A stretch of DNA of 64,000 nt from Hofstenia miamia (GCA_900660155.1 CABFPE010000132.1:754465-818464); one strand, 5' to 3'; positions 47,725 to 61,200 are shown, counted from the first letter of the stretch. Notes: generated by a model from the letters alone, not told the origin. Numbers and translations: made by a program.

Positions 47725-50430
47725 GTTTGAATTTAGGAGAGCTGAAATGTTGTTCATTGCCTGCATACTCTGTTTGACATAATTCAATATAAAACATATA
47801 TTTCTTTGACAAATGTAAAATTTTCGAACAACTGCTCACTGCTTTTGCATATCCAGCCTTCTGGATTTCTACATAAAATGTACTTTCTTTGATAAATCTG
47901 TAATTTCAGAATAAAACATATGTTTTTTTGACAAATGTACAGAAATTAGTAAAATTAACAGTTATTTGCAACTTGCCCAATTTGTGCTAAATTTTCTCGA
48001 AAATAGAACATATGAATTTTCTAAAACTTTTATATATTACAAAGAAAGGCTCATTCTTCAATATGTAATATTGTGTAATATCACTGCAATCCTGTGAGGA
48101 GGCCTATTAAAGCCTAAAAAGGCCTTTTGGCCAAACTACTGTAGACCACACTCAATCTCCAAAGCAATGTTGCTTATAACAATATGTAAAGTCCAAATAT
48201 CAATTTTCATTAAAATCTGTTAATAATTGGCCGAGATACAGGCCAAAATATGGTATTTTAGGCTTTTATTTGAGGCTATTTCTTGAGAAAACCTTTCTGC
48301 AGAAATTTTTTAAATTTCAATATATTTTCAGAAAACATGTAAATTTTTATTATATATGACGTGCAATTTTAGGCTTTTTAAATTTGGCTTCGGCCAAAAT
48401 ATATATTTCATTAATTTTACATTTTCCATTTTGATTTCAATTAATAATGAGCATATATTGACAATATCATCAAATTCCCAACAATTTATAAGAATTTATT
48501 GTCAAAAATGTGCCAAAATTGCGCAAACTTTAAATGACCTTATCAGCCAGCCTGCCAAAACTGTATTATTGTAAATATTGGCACGTTGACAATTCTAATA
48601 CACAAATATGAAAAAGTTAGCAGACCCGTATTTTTCCCCATGCATATTCAACAGTAATCTATGCTTGTAGAGCACTTTTTGTGAAATGAGGCTTTTATTA
48701 GAAAACGTATTTTTGAATTTAAATAATAATTGTGGAACCAATTTTCATTATACAACATTTTTATTAAGAAGTGAAGTGTGCAGTTTGGTCTTATCTAAAT
48801 TGTGAATACATAAATAACTAAAAATTTTAAAATTTGATGATACTAGGGACCCTCAATTGAAAAAATTGCATTTTTGCCAATAACCCAAAGCCTATTGCTC
48901 TGGACACATTCATTGAAATTTTGAAAAATCGTAATAAAATTACGCACATGTGTGACATATTAAATTTTGAAAAAAATGAGACAATTATGGCACCAAATTT
49001 TTTGAATTTCCCATATCCACGCCACCAGCAATGACTACGTCATTTTCCAACTACGTTGACTACGTCAACTCAGTTTTAGTCATTTACCTTTGATAAAAAA
49101 CAACAAAAAATAATTTTGAAAATCCAATTTTTTTGAGATTACTCATTTATATTTTAAGTTTACGGTTAATGAATACTATACTCTAATTTTAATTATAAAT
49201 TTGCATCAAAACATTAGAGAATGCTAATTTAGCATCTCCTTGTCTACGGGCATGCTCAGTTGACATCTTTTTTTTTACAAATCACAGGGTTTACATAGTT
49301 CAAATACTTAACATTTGCAGAACAGTCATACACAATTTTTTTGTAAGAAGTCTTTTAATAAGAATGACAAGGCTCGAAATTTAAGCATTATTTAAAAAAT
49401 ACCTGAGGCTTAAAATGTTAGTTCAGTGTTTTCTGAAAATCTAATATACTGAGATATAAATTTTCAATTTTTTGTGTTTTTTATACAACAATAATATTTT
49501 CTCTGTGCTTTTCATCCATTAAAACTTTCAAAAGTAAAGATGATATAAATATGGTTGAAGTGTGTGTCATTTAAGGCTGGGCATTACTAATTTTCAATTT
49601 AAATAATAATTAAATTTTTTTATCCATATTTTTACTTATAAATATTTTTCATCTTACTACTAATGATTTCAAAGCAATGTCATTAATTAACTGCTAAAAT
49701 AAATATGAGGTCGTTTAGGTGACACTACATGCATAAATGAAAAACTAACATTCACAGATTGCTTTAAAAATTTAGTCTTGTTCGTATGAAAATTTTGATC
49801 TTTTAAGTAATGATACTTTTGAAAACTCTGTGCTTATGTAATATAATACAACCATTTGCACTTTTTTAAGAAATGTTTTCTAATGTTTTTTAAAAATACT
49901 GAATATATGATTATGACTTCACTCTATGCTTATCATAAGTAATATTTCATTCAAGCGATTGCAATGAGGTAAAGATCTTGAAATGTTTGACCCAGACACT
50001 TCTTTTTAGTAGGTAGGTACATCTATGTTAGAATAGTGTATACTATGTTGTGACAGGACTCTAATGCATGAATTTTGTTGAATGACTATATATCAATTTC
50101 AGGCGTAATAGTTACAGTAAAAATGTCATTGCAAGCCTGACCTTAGAACAATTTTGCCGATATTTTGTGATTTGATCATGAAATTTCGAAGTTATAGCAA
50201 AGAAATCATAGTAATTGGATGACTAAGATAGATAATATTCAAGGGGGTAGTTTTACAGTCCCTAGTAAACAATGTGTATAAAAAATCCCAATATAACTTG
50301 CGTTTTTATAAATTATACTATATCATTGGGATGGTTTCACTTTGTATATTATCATACTTAATCTTATTTTTATATTAAATCTAGAAGCAATTTCTTAACA
50401 ATTATTTTGAGAGTGGAATGATGTTTTTAG
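47725..50430. other. Last intron of gene B, distal part
   Basis: No exon recognised. TGACTACGTCA-like words cluster at 49030-49075. The final ~400 bp are similar to the gene A intron before 26842. Confidence 0.35.
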
Positions 50431-51646
50431 GACAAACCAAATCAATCAAAATCCCATTTCAGAAAAAGAAGCGGCGACAAGTGGTGAAGAAGGGCGCGAC
50501 AATGGAACCAATGATAATAAAATTGATGCTAAGAGTGGTGATTCAGTTGAATATTCATCTAAGAAAGTTGTGCAAACGTGTGAAACTAGTGATCAACATG
50601 AAAGAGACGAATGCAATAATAGTAGGAATCTCTATAACAGTGGCAGAAATGAGTTTGAACAAGATGTGAAAATGTCAATCGAAAAAGAACAAAACAGCAA
50701 TAATGAGGGTAGTCTTTCGAGCAGTGAAAATCATAAGAAAATTTCAGAAGAATTTATAAAAACGGATGAAAGAATTGCTTCAAAAAAGAAGCATTTTAGA
50801 CCTAAAAAGATTGTTAGAAAAATGCTTAAGAAAAGCAACAAAAATGCTTCAAATGCCAATGTTAAACACTGTGAAACACCCAAGAACATTTGTGACGAAA
50901 TATTAAATACTTTAGAAGAACAAATTCCTGAAAAAGTCTCAGTTACCGAAACCGTCAAATTTCCAAATGTTGAGAAGAAAAATATTAAATCTAAGAAAAT
51001 GAAAGGAAAAAACTCAAATATTGCTGGATGCACATTCACGACACATGGTAATTTAAACGAGGTTCCAGGTAAGAAATTGAAAGATTCCAGTAATGAAAAT
51101 GTTTCAAGCCAATCAAAAACAACTGAAAATTTAGTTTCAGTGAATTTAAACTTTGAGAATGAAGTATCAGTAAAAAAGAAGCATTTTAGACCCAAAAAGA
51201 TGGTTAAGAAAATGTTGAGAGGTTTAAGTGACAAAAATTTAGAAAGCAATATTAAGACTGATAATGTTTTCAATGGTAATCCAGCACCTGAGAGTCCTTG
51301 TGAAGCATCCATTGACACTTCAAATATAATTCATAATCAAGACTGTATGGATGAGAAAACAAACACCATTAATGCAGATCTACCAAAACAAGATAGTATA
51401 GAGAATAAATGTTTACAATTTTCTAGACAATCAAAACTCTCAACAGTTTCACAGTCATCTAAATTCAATAAAGATGTACCATTTCAAAAGCGATATTACT
51501 ACAGCTTCAGAGGAGAATTCCATAGTTATAAAAATGCTCTAGGCATTTATGGAGCTTTAGAATCAGAAGCTGATATTTTGCGATACATTCGTCGAGATAT
51601 AATGTTCATACTGAGAAGCCATTTCAGTGACCCTAGATTTTATTAA
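50431..51646 (+). CDS. Gene B, terminal exon: lysine-rich protein with two basic modules
   Basis: The frame is open from AG at 50429-50430 to TAA at 51644, 404 codons plus stop. The first in-frame residues (TNQINQNP, then SEKEAATSGEE) align with gene A, so the exon starts at the splice site and not at a later ATG. It carries two near-identical basic modules, at 50780-50830 (KKKHFRPKKIVRKMLKKS) and 51171-51218 (KKKHFRPKKMVKKML), separated by a Ser/Asn/Lys-rich linker. It ends in the conserved C-terminal block (VPFQKRYYY through LRYIRRDIMFILRSHF). It is longer than the gene A version by about 110 codons around the second module. AATAAA lies at 51820. The function is unknown; high charge and low complexity suggest a disordered scaffold or nucleic-acid-binding protein. 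Confidence 0.78.
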
Positions 51647-51819
51647 TGATAGTCTGTACAGATTCAAAAGTTAAGTTTAATACAATATGCTGCTTTGTTT
51701 AGTAAATGAACTTGTCTGTCATTGATGGTACAAAGTTTACTTGCTGATAAAACATCTAAACTATGTAAGAATAGTTATTGATTTGGATTAAACTGTTTGT
51801 AAATGCTCATACAAGTTGT

Positions 51820-51825
51820 AATAAA
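51820..51825 (+). promoter_or_regulatory. Candidate poly(A) signal of gene B
   Basis: AATAAA about 175 bp after the TAA of the terminal exon, a plausible 3' end for gene B. No equally clear AATAAA was seen close behind gene A, where the 3' flank is still partly similar to that of B. Confidence 0.4.
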
Positions 51826-52681
51826 TTTCAAACATTGAACTGTGAAATACAGATAGGGTAATTATATAATTTATTTTCGTACTTATAAAATTTATATTAT
51901 TAGAGTCCTAATTTCTAGTTGATTATTCACAACATCTTATTCTCAATGAGTTGGCTTTTGCTTTAATGTGAATATTTTTGGCATATATTGTAATATCGAA
52001 ATCTAATGATAACTCTTTTCTTAACAAGTTACACTATTTTGATTTTGTGTCTGTTCCACAGTAAAGTGTTATATTTATAAGCCCATTACAGGAGAGCTAT
52101 CTTAATATTTCTATCGTAATATCCTAATTGTAACAGCATAATCATAAAAATAAAATTTAGCGCACAGAAGAACTGGAGTCAATTTGCTACAGTTGCTTTG
52201 CGCTATTCTGAAAGAAAGAGTGCAGGGTTAAAATCCCTAATTTTAATGTTATTCTATCGAAGTATGATAGTAATTTAAGTTGTTGAAATTTTCATTTTAT
52301 ATAGCATGCTCTAAACTGCACTTTCACATTATGTATATGTGTAGCACTAATTACTGATGGAATTTGGCTGGGCATGAGCAAAAACTGGGTTAACAATTAT
52401 GCAGCAGTGCCCTCAAATATATAAATGGCATAGAACTTATAAACAATGTGCTAAAAAATAAAATGCTCATTTTTTAGTTTATAAGTTGTACATAAATTTC
52501 AATTGCAGGTTGTGGTTTGCATTGTAGCTTCAAACTTAAAAATTGAAGTAGTTTTGACAAGAATTTTTAAAATCCTAAAATAAAAAAAATTTAATAGGCT
52601 AGGTCAAAGCTTTCCAAGCTGGCACGGATCTAGGTATTTTCAAACGAGTGGGCGGCTTGATATAATTTTGAGTTTAAAATA

Positions 52682-53259
52682 CAGGGCGGCCACAAAGTCG
52701 CGCACCAATATTAATGAAAAAAGTTATAGTAGTAACATTTATTCAAATTCAAAGTTATTTACAAGTTTTACAAATGCTCGATATTTCTAAACGTCTATCA
52801 ATATCATCCTCATACAATTTTTGTAGAATTTGAAGTTTGTAAGGATGAAACTTTTCTGCTTTGAGGGCCTTCTGCATTGTTGAACGAGGAATACCAATTT
52901 CACTTGCTGCCCTTTGCACTACTGATTTCCTTGGACTGCTTGCAATTTTTTCCAACACTTGTGCACGTGCCTCCGTAGATAAACCTGGATGCCCACTTCG
53001 CTTTTTGTCAACGACGCTACCAGTTTTTCTGAATATGTTGATTAAGCGACCGACAGAAGTATGTGACACATTTTCATAAGGATGGGTTCTGTTGAATTGC
53101 TCAGTAATACTTGTGTTGGTTGCACCATCACGACCAGATAATTAAATTATTTCTACGCGTTGCTCTGTAGTCAATGGCATGGGTGATCTGAAATAAAAAA
53201 TAAAAATTATATTAACAATAAAAATATTAACATCGGTGCGCGTCTTTGTGGCCACCCTG
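52682..53259 (-). mobile_element. Mariner-type element, 578-bp deletion derivative (N-terminal half kept)
   Basis: Near-perfect ends CAGGGCGGCCACAAAGTCGC and, inverted, CAGGGTGGCCACAAAGACGC, with TA on both sides (52680-52681 and 53260-53261). It keeps only the DNA-binding N-terminus of the transposase. Confidence 0.85.
52755..53180 (-). pseudogene. Mariner-like transposase, paired HTH N-terminus
   Basis: ATG at 53180: MPLTTEQRVEII, then an in-frame TAA (53144-53142), then LSGRDGATNTSITEQFN and a long open part SHTSVGRLINIFRKTG..., SGHPGLSTEARAQVLEKIA and AASEIGIPRSTMQKAL. The two helix-turn-helix units match mariner-type transposases of the long-TIR group. The DDE catalytic domain is deleted and the single stop disables it. 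Confidence 0.75.
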
Positions 53260-53306
53260 TATATTACTTAAATAGCAATGGAAACAAAAAGATTTGAACA
53301 GTTATA

Positions 53307-53987
53307 CAGGGTGTTTCAAAAGTCTTGGGAGCATTACAAATGCGTATATCTCATGAACTATTCCAGGTAGAAAAATGAAACTAGTGCCATTTTAAAGCTT
53401 GTGTAAACAGGTTTTTGGTCATTTTAAAGCAATTTCCAAGAAAGGTGTCTATGGGCCATTCTTCTTTAAAGAGCCAACTATCACTGGTGAATCCTATTTC
53501 AACATACTGAAAGACTGGTTAATGGTTCAGTTGGAAGAAGAAGAATCTGATGACTTCATTTTTCAACAAGATGGGGCACCACCACACTGGAGTCTTAGAG
53601 TAAGGCAGTTTCTTAACACCAGGCTGCCTCGTAGATGGGTTGGGAGATGTGGGCGAGGTGATGTCGTTCTCATGCCCTGGCCTCCTAGATCTCCAGGTCT
53701 TACCCCGTGTGACTTTTTTCTTTGGGGCTTTGTCAAGCAACAAGTTTATGTGCCGCCCTTTCCAAAGCTCGAGTAATGGCAGTTGTGGGAACCATTGATG
53801 TCGAGATGCTGAAACGCGTTTGGCAGTAAATGGACTATCAACTAGATGTCTGCCTTGTGACAAATGGAGCTCATATTGAGCAACTTTGAAGATTCCCCAC
53901 TAAACTTGAAACTAACCTTTCCAACTGCACCAATAGTTTTTGATTTATTAAAAATCTTTATGTTCCCAAGACTTTTGAAACACCCTA
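53307..53987 (+). mobile_element. Mariner-type element, 681-bp deletion derivative (C-terminal half kept)
   Basis: Ends CAGGGTGTTTCAAAAGTCTT and the inverse AAGACTTTTGAAACACCCTA, with TA flanks (53305-53306 and 53988-53989). It lies only 47 bp from the element at 52682-53259. Its termini differ from that element, so it belongs to another family. Confidence 0.85.
53399..53776 (+). pseudogene. Mariner-like transposase C-terminal catalytic part
   Basis: Open for 125 codons: KKGVYGPFFFKEPTITGESY, DFIFQQDGAPPHWSLRVRQF and MPWPPRSPGLTPCDFFLWGF. QQDGAPPH carries the second catalytic Asp. In SPGLTPCDFF the expected third Asp (SPDL) is Gly. The first Asp and the whole N-terminus are missing. A stop follows KLE, and the usual tail is out of frame. 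Confidence 0.75.
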
Positions 53988-53999
53988 TATAATCATAGT

Positions 54000-56900
54000 G
54001 TACTGAATATTAAGACGACTTAATTAACAGCATGAACCACCTTTAAATATTAAGATTGGATTCAACACTGGCTAAGAACGCATAGCATATAATTTTAAAA
54101 CTATAACCTGCATATCTCTGTATTGCAAACAAATCCAACCGTGTTTCCAAGCATGCGCTTTGCCTAAATTTTCAAACCATGTTAATCTCCTATGACTTGG
54201 TTTGCTTAAATCCGAGAAATTACTGTAAGTGTTTGCTAAGCTCAATGGTACGGCTATTTCCTGTTTAGATTTATTCAACTTTTTCTCAACTTTATCTATA
54301 AATAATTACTCAACATTATTAAATACGTTCCTGTACATATGCTAATATTGCTGACTTTGGTATTGTGAAAATATTGGAAATATTGAGCTGATGTTTCTAT
54401 TATGAAAAGGGCTGCTTCCAGCAAAGCTGAATCTAGCAGGCTTCTAGAAATTATCCAACAACAAATTGTTGGATTTGCATCAGAGTGATACAAAACTAGC
54501 AAAACTTTAAACATCTTTATGAATTTATACTTGCAAAATACAATATGCCAAACTTTTCATGAAAATGACTCTAATAAATTTGAAATATAGCTTCGTTCAC
54601 CTCCTCATATTTGTAACTAACGGTGCTATATATGAATTGCAGATGCTATCAGTTACATACAAAGGATGCTTTCCTTCACAACATTAAAAATATTATTACC
54701 CCTATTTCCAATAGGGCATTATACCGCCTCATTATCTGAACACTATGTTTAGAAATAATTTCAATATTTTTACAAAAATCGAATTTATCATTGAAAAAAT
54801 TCTCTGCATATAATTCAAGCATATGCTCACGTTTTAGCGCATATCTCAATCATTGCATGAGTGGCTCTAGTCCATAGGTGTGTCCAGTGGCGGATTTGAG
54901 AGGAGGGACTATGGGACTGCAGTCCCCCCTCCATGAAGAAGAAAAATGGAGATTAATTTTTGAAACCTAAAAATACTAAATTATTGCCAATTTTTGCAAA
55001 ATGATCCAAGGGTTTACAAATATTTGCAAAATCTTTGCCAAATTTTTCAAATAAGTTGTAAGTTTCCCTAAAATTTAACAAACCTTGCAAAAAATTGGGA
55101 AATATTTGTCAAAATTTCCAATTTTTACAAATAATATTACACATTCTTAAAAATATATCAAACATATTCCAATATTAGGCCTTTCATCTACAATCCACCA
55201 AATGTTGTATCTAATAAATTATAAGGGCAGTTGAAAGAACTGCCTCCACATTATACAAAAAATTGCGCATAGTTTCAGTGCAGGTGTTAATTATGACATA
55301 TTTTTGTTGAAGAATGTGGCCACGACAGGCCCTAAAATATACAGGTCTCTCTATCTTATGAGAAATATAAATTAAGCTTCCTCATTTTTTTTGCAAAAAT
55401 AGTTGAATAAGTACCTACCTATGAAGACTAAACTAAAATCCTAAAAACATAGATTCCTACCTATAAGTTATTTTAATCCCCAGATGTTTAGCGCTGGCCA
55501 CATCCCCGTTTTTGCTTTCCATCAGCACCTATTGAAATCAGCACAATTTGGATATTGCTTCAATACTATATTGTACACAATCAAATTGATCAATGAAACT
55601 GGCCCTTTGTATGAATTAAAAAAGCTGTGCCCTGGATCAATTTAAACTGCTAAGTACATTTCAGATGTTCTGTAGACCCAATGTATTTGTTAGAGGCCCT
55701 GTAGAATCATCAAGATTCAATCACACCTCAACAGCAATCAAATATCATTCAAACATAATGGCATGAGTTGCTTTAGTCATCATTGTTGCTAAAATGAGCA
55801 CGTACAAATCTATCAGTATTATGAATGAAAAACTCAGCATGTTTTAGAAAAACTATAAATTTTTAATTCAGATTTTGAGAACTCGCGGATCTAGAAGAGG
55901 GGCACTCCTGAAATCCCTTCTTTCTTCCTGCTAATTTTTTCTTCAACATATTAAATTCGCTATATCACATATTTCAAATGATGTTCAAAATGTATTCATA
56001 ATACTATTGATTTTTATAAATGTTTAAAATTTTAACATTTTTGTAACAAATTTTTAAGAATTTCTGAAATATTGGCCCCTGCTTTGCATTAACGGTTCAG
56101 ATTTTGTTGCATAAAATAATTACTCATTTCATGCAAGAATCGAGTATATTAGGAATTGACCATCTCCTTCATTTTAGTGTTATATACATGGTAGAAGTTG
56201 CGATCCTAAACCTACAAAAATGCAACTTCATTCCTAAATAGCTAAGATCATTCAATTACCAAATTCCTGCTCTGCTAAGAATTGCGAGTTTGCAGATTAC
56301 TGATATTATACCCGTATTTCTAGACCTCTGTTTGTATTCTCCAGTAATGTGAAATTGTAATAACTATATGTTACAGAAAAAATTATTGCTAAAGTTTGCC
56401 AACCACTAAATGCAAAATAAAAGTAACTCAGTAAAACTAATAGTCTAACTATTTCCTTCTCTCGTCAGATTTCAAAAATTAAAAGAGTCTTGAGGAAATT
56501 ATTCAATTACTGGCCCTGATACCAGACCCACGCGATTATGCCACTGGAACCAAAACACAAGACATGGGATAGGATCAGTATGAAACCAGGACTGAATTTT
56601 CAATTTCAAACTGAGACTGGAAATTTGAATTAATATTTCTATTATCTTTACTTGCTAAAATAAAATATGTCTGTAATACTGTATCTCGCCATTCAATATT
56701 CTGTTTTGGTAATAATGCATAATTCTAACACATTTAATTTTAGTACGGGGCCACAAATATATGCATCTATATATAAATATAATTAAAACGCCATCGTAGA
56801 AAATGCGACGAGAATATCAGCAAAAACTTAAAATTCCTACCATAACATAGAGAAATTTATGAGGATTCAAAACCTTATCAAATTTAGAATGAAAAATATT

Positions 56901-57580
56901 ATGAAAAAAACGAGTTTAAGAGACTCAGTCCGCCATAAAAAATGTCTAGATCTGCCCCTGGGTATGACCATGTAAAAACCTTTAATATTTCTTAACAGAC
57001 TTGGATAAAATTGTTCAAAATGTTGGCAAGCCGGTTTGTTACCTAAAGTAACACTATTGGAAATAGCGCCATATTTTTCCACGATAAAAAAAAAAGAAAA
57101 TCGATCAAAACCTCGCTCCTTGCAATGAAATTGATGTAAATTTTCTTAAAATTTTAATTATTAATTAATGGCCATTGTAGCTACTTATCTGTGTAGTAAT
57201 TTAAAAAAATGGTTGAAGAAACAGTTGATTCTTATCAATATCTAATATACATGGAAGATGAATTGTTAAGGCATGGTTTCCTTTAATATTGTTGTTGCTG
57301 CAATGTTCTTCAGGAAGACAGAAAGCGAATTCCAATTCAGAATGAAATTTCCTTGAAATGATGATGGTATGCTTTAATTGTTTAAATAAATGATGATAGA
57401 TTAAATTAATTTTGTAAATTTGTGGTTAATTTTTCCCATTTGTAATTTTGATGTTGTACTTAAATTGAATTTTGTAAATTGAAGATATAATAACACATGT
57501 AGTTGTTTGAAATAGCATATTTTGCAATATATAAATTACTTACTTTAAAAATTAAAATTCAAAACATGTTGCATTCATTG
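54000..57580. other. Intergenic AT-rich region with hAT-like ends
   Basis: No gene recognised. CAGTGGCGGATTTGAGAGG at 54895, a related GCGGATCTAGAAGAGGGGC near 55887 and the inverse of CAGGGGCAGATCTAG near 56960 look like hAT-type termini that I could not pair. Confidence 0.35.
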
Positions 57581-57582
57581 AT

Positions 57583-58284
57583 ATAGAGCATTCACAAAAT
57601 ATTGTTTTACAAAATTTCTTTAGAACGTGCTAAATCCAGAATTAAAAACAAAATTGATCGCAATAATAACATAAACCACTCATTAATAAATAAAATTGAT
57701 TCACAAATCAAATGGGCAGCTAATATTTATGACGAAAATTATTCTACTAAGAATGGAAAACGTTTATATTGTATTAATGATAATTCATATTTCATAAGAT
57801 ACTTTTCATTAATAAAATTTTGGGATATCTCAAACCAGCGCTCACCTTATAGTAAATGCAATTTCCCCTATATGCGTGTTCAACTTATCATTCGAGGACA
57901 TCCAAATTCAGTAAAGTGAAATTCAAGAAGCATTTTCTTAAAAAATCATTTTTAAACTCAGCAGTTGATCTATGGAATAACTTACCAATTGAAATAAAGC
58001 GAATCAAAAAAGCGAATTAAATTTAAAAATCAAATTAATAACTACCTCCTTAAACAATATATCCCTACATCATGGAAAGGATTCCAGTTCTTTAAAAGAT
58101 ATCATTAATTGGCAATAAACTGGGTAAACTGATAATTCCGAATCCATGTTTTTTGTTATTATGTTTTTATAGTTTTTGTGTATTTTATGTTGTTATTGAC
58201 GCATTAAGTGTAGTATTAGCAGCTTTTGTTGAGGTGTATAATTATGCCAATGTACTACACTTAATAAGAAATTCTATTCTATTC
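57583..58284 (+). mobile_element. Non-LTR retrotransposon 3' end with (ATTCT)n tail
   Basis: Reads KISLERAKSRIKNKIDRNN, FIRYFSLIKFWDISN and VQLIIRGHPNSVK, then in another frame KKHFLKKSFLNSAVDLWNNL and PIEIKRIK. The order (RGH..., F-hydrophobic-hydrophobic-N, DLWNNLP) is the C-terminus of a CR1/jockey-like ORF2. The 3' UTR follows and ends in ATTCTATTCTATTC (58270-58284). One frameshift and one stop. Confidence 0.65.
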
Positions 58285-61200
58285 AAATGATAAAAATGTA
58301 ATGAAGTGTAATAAAAGTGGTCAAATAATAACCATAAAGATAATAAGACAACGAGGGCGTAGCCAAGAAGGAGGGGCCTGGGATCCTAAAATATAATTTT
58401 CTGATATTTTCATTTAAAAATACTTACACTTGTATAAAATTTCAGACCTAAATGTTGATAGCTCAAATCATGATTTTTGAAAATGAATCCATTATGTTAT
58501 AAACAATTTGAAATATTAATAGAATGTGAAATATCATTGTCTGTTTTTCGAATAGATTTAAACTACAAGAAAACAATCTGTGCTATTAGCTTTTCAGCTC
58601 AATTTTATACATGATTCAATTAATTGAAAGGAAACATTAATTAGTAAATAAATGTGTATGCTACACATTCGATTTTTGCAAAAAATTTTTGTTCACAGCA
58701 TAGCACATAAAAACACATCTGGAAAAAAATCTGCAGTTTTGTGAAGGAAAATGTTGACAGTTTGACACAAATCGCCAGTATAGCAGCGCCTTAATATACA
58801 TATCCACATAAGACAAGTTACTAAAATAATAACTAAGGGTAATTGCAGCGATATAGCTTTGATTGGGAGATGTGTTCATACATGTGTTTTTTTATTTCTG
58901 CTAACAGAAAACTGGAATTACTGAGAGATTTGAAGGATCAGAAATGTTTGATAATGTGACAACCATAGGTGTTCTACTGAGCTTTATAATAAAGCCTACA
59001 TAGGTTAGTATTCTTCTATTGGAGTTTGGTAGAATCGCCAGAAACCAAAGAAACTTGTTGCTGAACTCCTGTGTTCTGTTCTTACAATCATCATACTGGT
59101 AAATATGGTAATTTATATGAAACGAATCGAACTTTATGTCAATCAAAAGTAATTTTCGTTGATTTTACAAACCATTCGCTCTTATTAATATGATTTTTTT
59201 TCTTGGTTAGCTGTGGCAATCCATATTATTGTCATTGAGTTACAGAAAACCTGGACTCTATTAGTAACATTAATAACATAGGTAGTACCTCTGCAACCTT
59301 GCAAGCTATTGTTCATCTTCATTGATCTCTGCAAATATTGGCGATATATTCTTTAAAGATATTGAACTTGTAATCAGCATTTATGGAGAACTATAAAATA
59401 CTCCACTAAATGATTTCTTGTGTGAAGTTTGGACTCTTGAAAAAAACAACAGTTGTCATTTTGAGATAATGTGATTGGCTAATGGGGATATTTTTCAACT
59501 TTTATTAACTATGCTCGTAACTCTGCGAGTAGTGTGCATAATGGGCTTTTTGCAGTAAGGCCTGTTAACTGGGATTTAATGACAACAATGAGGAATGAAT
59601 GCTTGTGTGCTTTATCTTCACAATGACACTAAAATAAATACTAAAACTGTGAATTCGGGATTTTCTCATTAATCTAAGAAATCTGTAAATGTTAGTTTTT
59701 CCATCATATATGTAAGGCCTACAGCAATTCGTCAATTCAATTGTGCATAAACAAATTTCACACCTCTTTTAAACTTAAACATTAAAAATTAAACATTAAA
59801 TATTAAACATATATTTGTCCATTTCCTGCCAAATTTTGTACGCACATGTAGTATTTTATCTTCTCTTTCTTGCAGCGTACGTGTAATTGCCAAATAATAA
59901 TTCAAAATCTACATTGAACTATGGGAAATTTAAAACACAATTATGATCAAATGCATGGAAAGGATGTAAAATTAGCCCTTTCCTTAGAACAAAAAAAAAT
60001 TATAAAAAACAGGAAATTTATATTGGTTTTAAAAAGTGCCGCATTGCAGTGAGTAACATAAGTTGTTTCTAAAATAAATATGTTCTAACAATTTTATATT
60101 TTCTGTGATATGGTCATCTGTTAAGTTATGTCTCTAAGAACTGCTAAATGTAAATATTAGAAATTTAAATGGTTATTATTTCTGATGACAGTGTTTGCTC
60201 AGCTCAACTGCATATTAGTGTTTTGCATTTTTACATTTAACGCTGTCCGTGCCCGCCCTGTGCCCGTTAATCTTCCAATGCCCGGTGCCCACCTGCCCGT
60301 TGGAATTCAACGCCCGCCCGCCATCTAATGAGAAAAACGTAAAGTACTAAGAAAATAAATCAAAATGCACAAAAGTACTATATAATTTTTGTCTTTTAGT
60401 GAGAAACTTCTTACGACTCCTATAAAATATATTAATTCTATCAAATATCTAGAGATGTGCTAGAATCTGGTATCCGGATCCGGAATCGGGTAAAATTTAA
60501 CTTGTTTACCGGATTTTATCCGATAATTTTTTTCAAAAAATGGAAGTTATAATGCAACAAAACAAATTTTTCTGACATATCATGATGTAGTCTATTTAAT
60601 AATTATTTATTTTCATTCGCAAGAGGTTGTTCTTTGTTAAAAATTAGGGCAACCAAAAATCATAAAGGCCAAATTTTTTCTGTTGTTCTATTTTGCAGCC
60701 TGCTTAAAATTGGATGGTTTTCAGACCTGGAGTGCAGTTAAATAGGAAGTATACATTCATAGAAAGTCATATTTTTGTTTTTTGAAAAATACTGTAATTC
60801 TGGCTAAAATGTCAGAAAAGTAATACGTTGACATAGTTTCATTAAAATTAATAAAAAAACTTTAAAATTAATGTTGGATTGTGACAGCTTTAAATCATTT
60901 GAAATAAGACATTTATTTTCATTCAATATCAATTAATGTACTTCCTGGTCTAACCCGCGGAAAGTTTAATGGTTAGCTAATTGTAAACCCGACCCGACGC
61001 ACTGGTCAACGCGTTTCTGAGACTGGCCATATATGCCGGCAGCTGAAAAAATAACTATATACATTATAATTTCATTGACTCTGCAAGGCAGATGTGTTGC
61101 AGAATTGTAACATGCCTATTCAGGCAAAATACATGCGGGTTTACAATCTAATTGCTTTAATTAAGGCTGACATCATAAGTCAAAGTTGTTCAATGTTTGA

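Noticed and set aside
50731-51318. 195-codon minus-strand ORF
   Set aside because: Antisense shadow of the gene B terminal exon; Phe/Leu-rich because the sense strand is Lys/Glu-rich.
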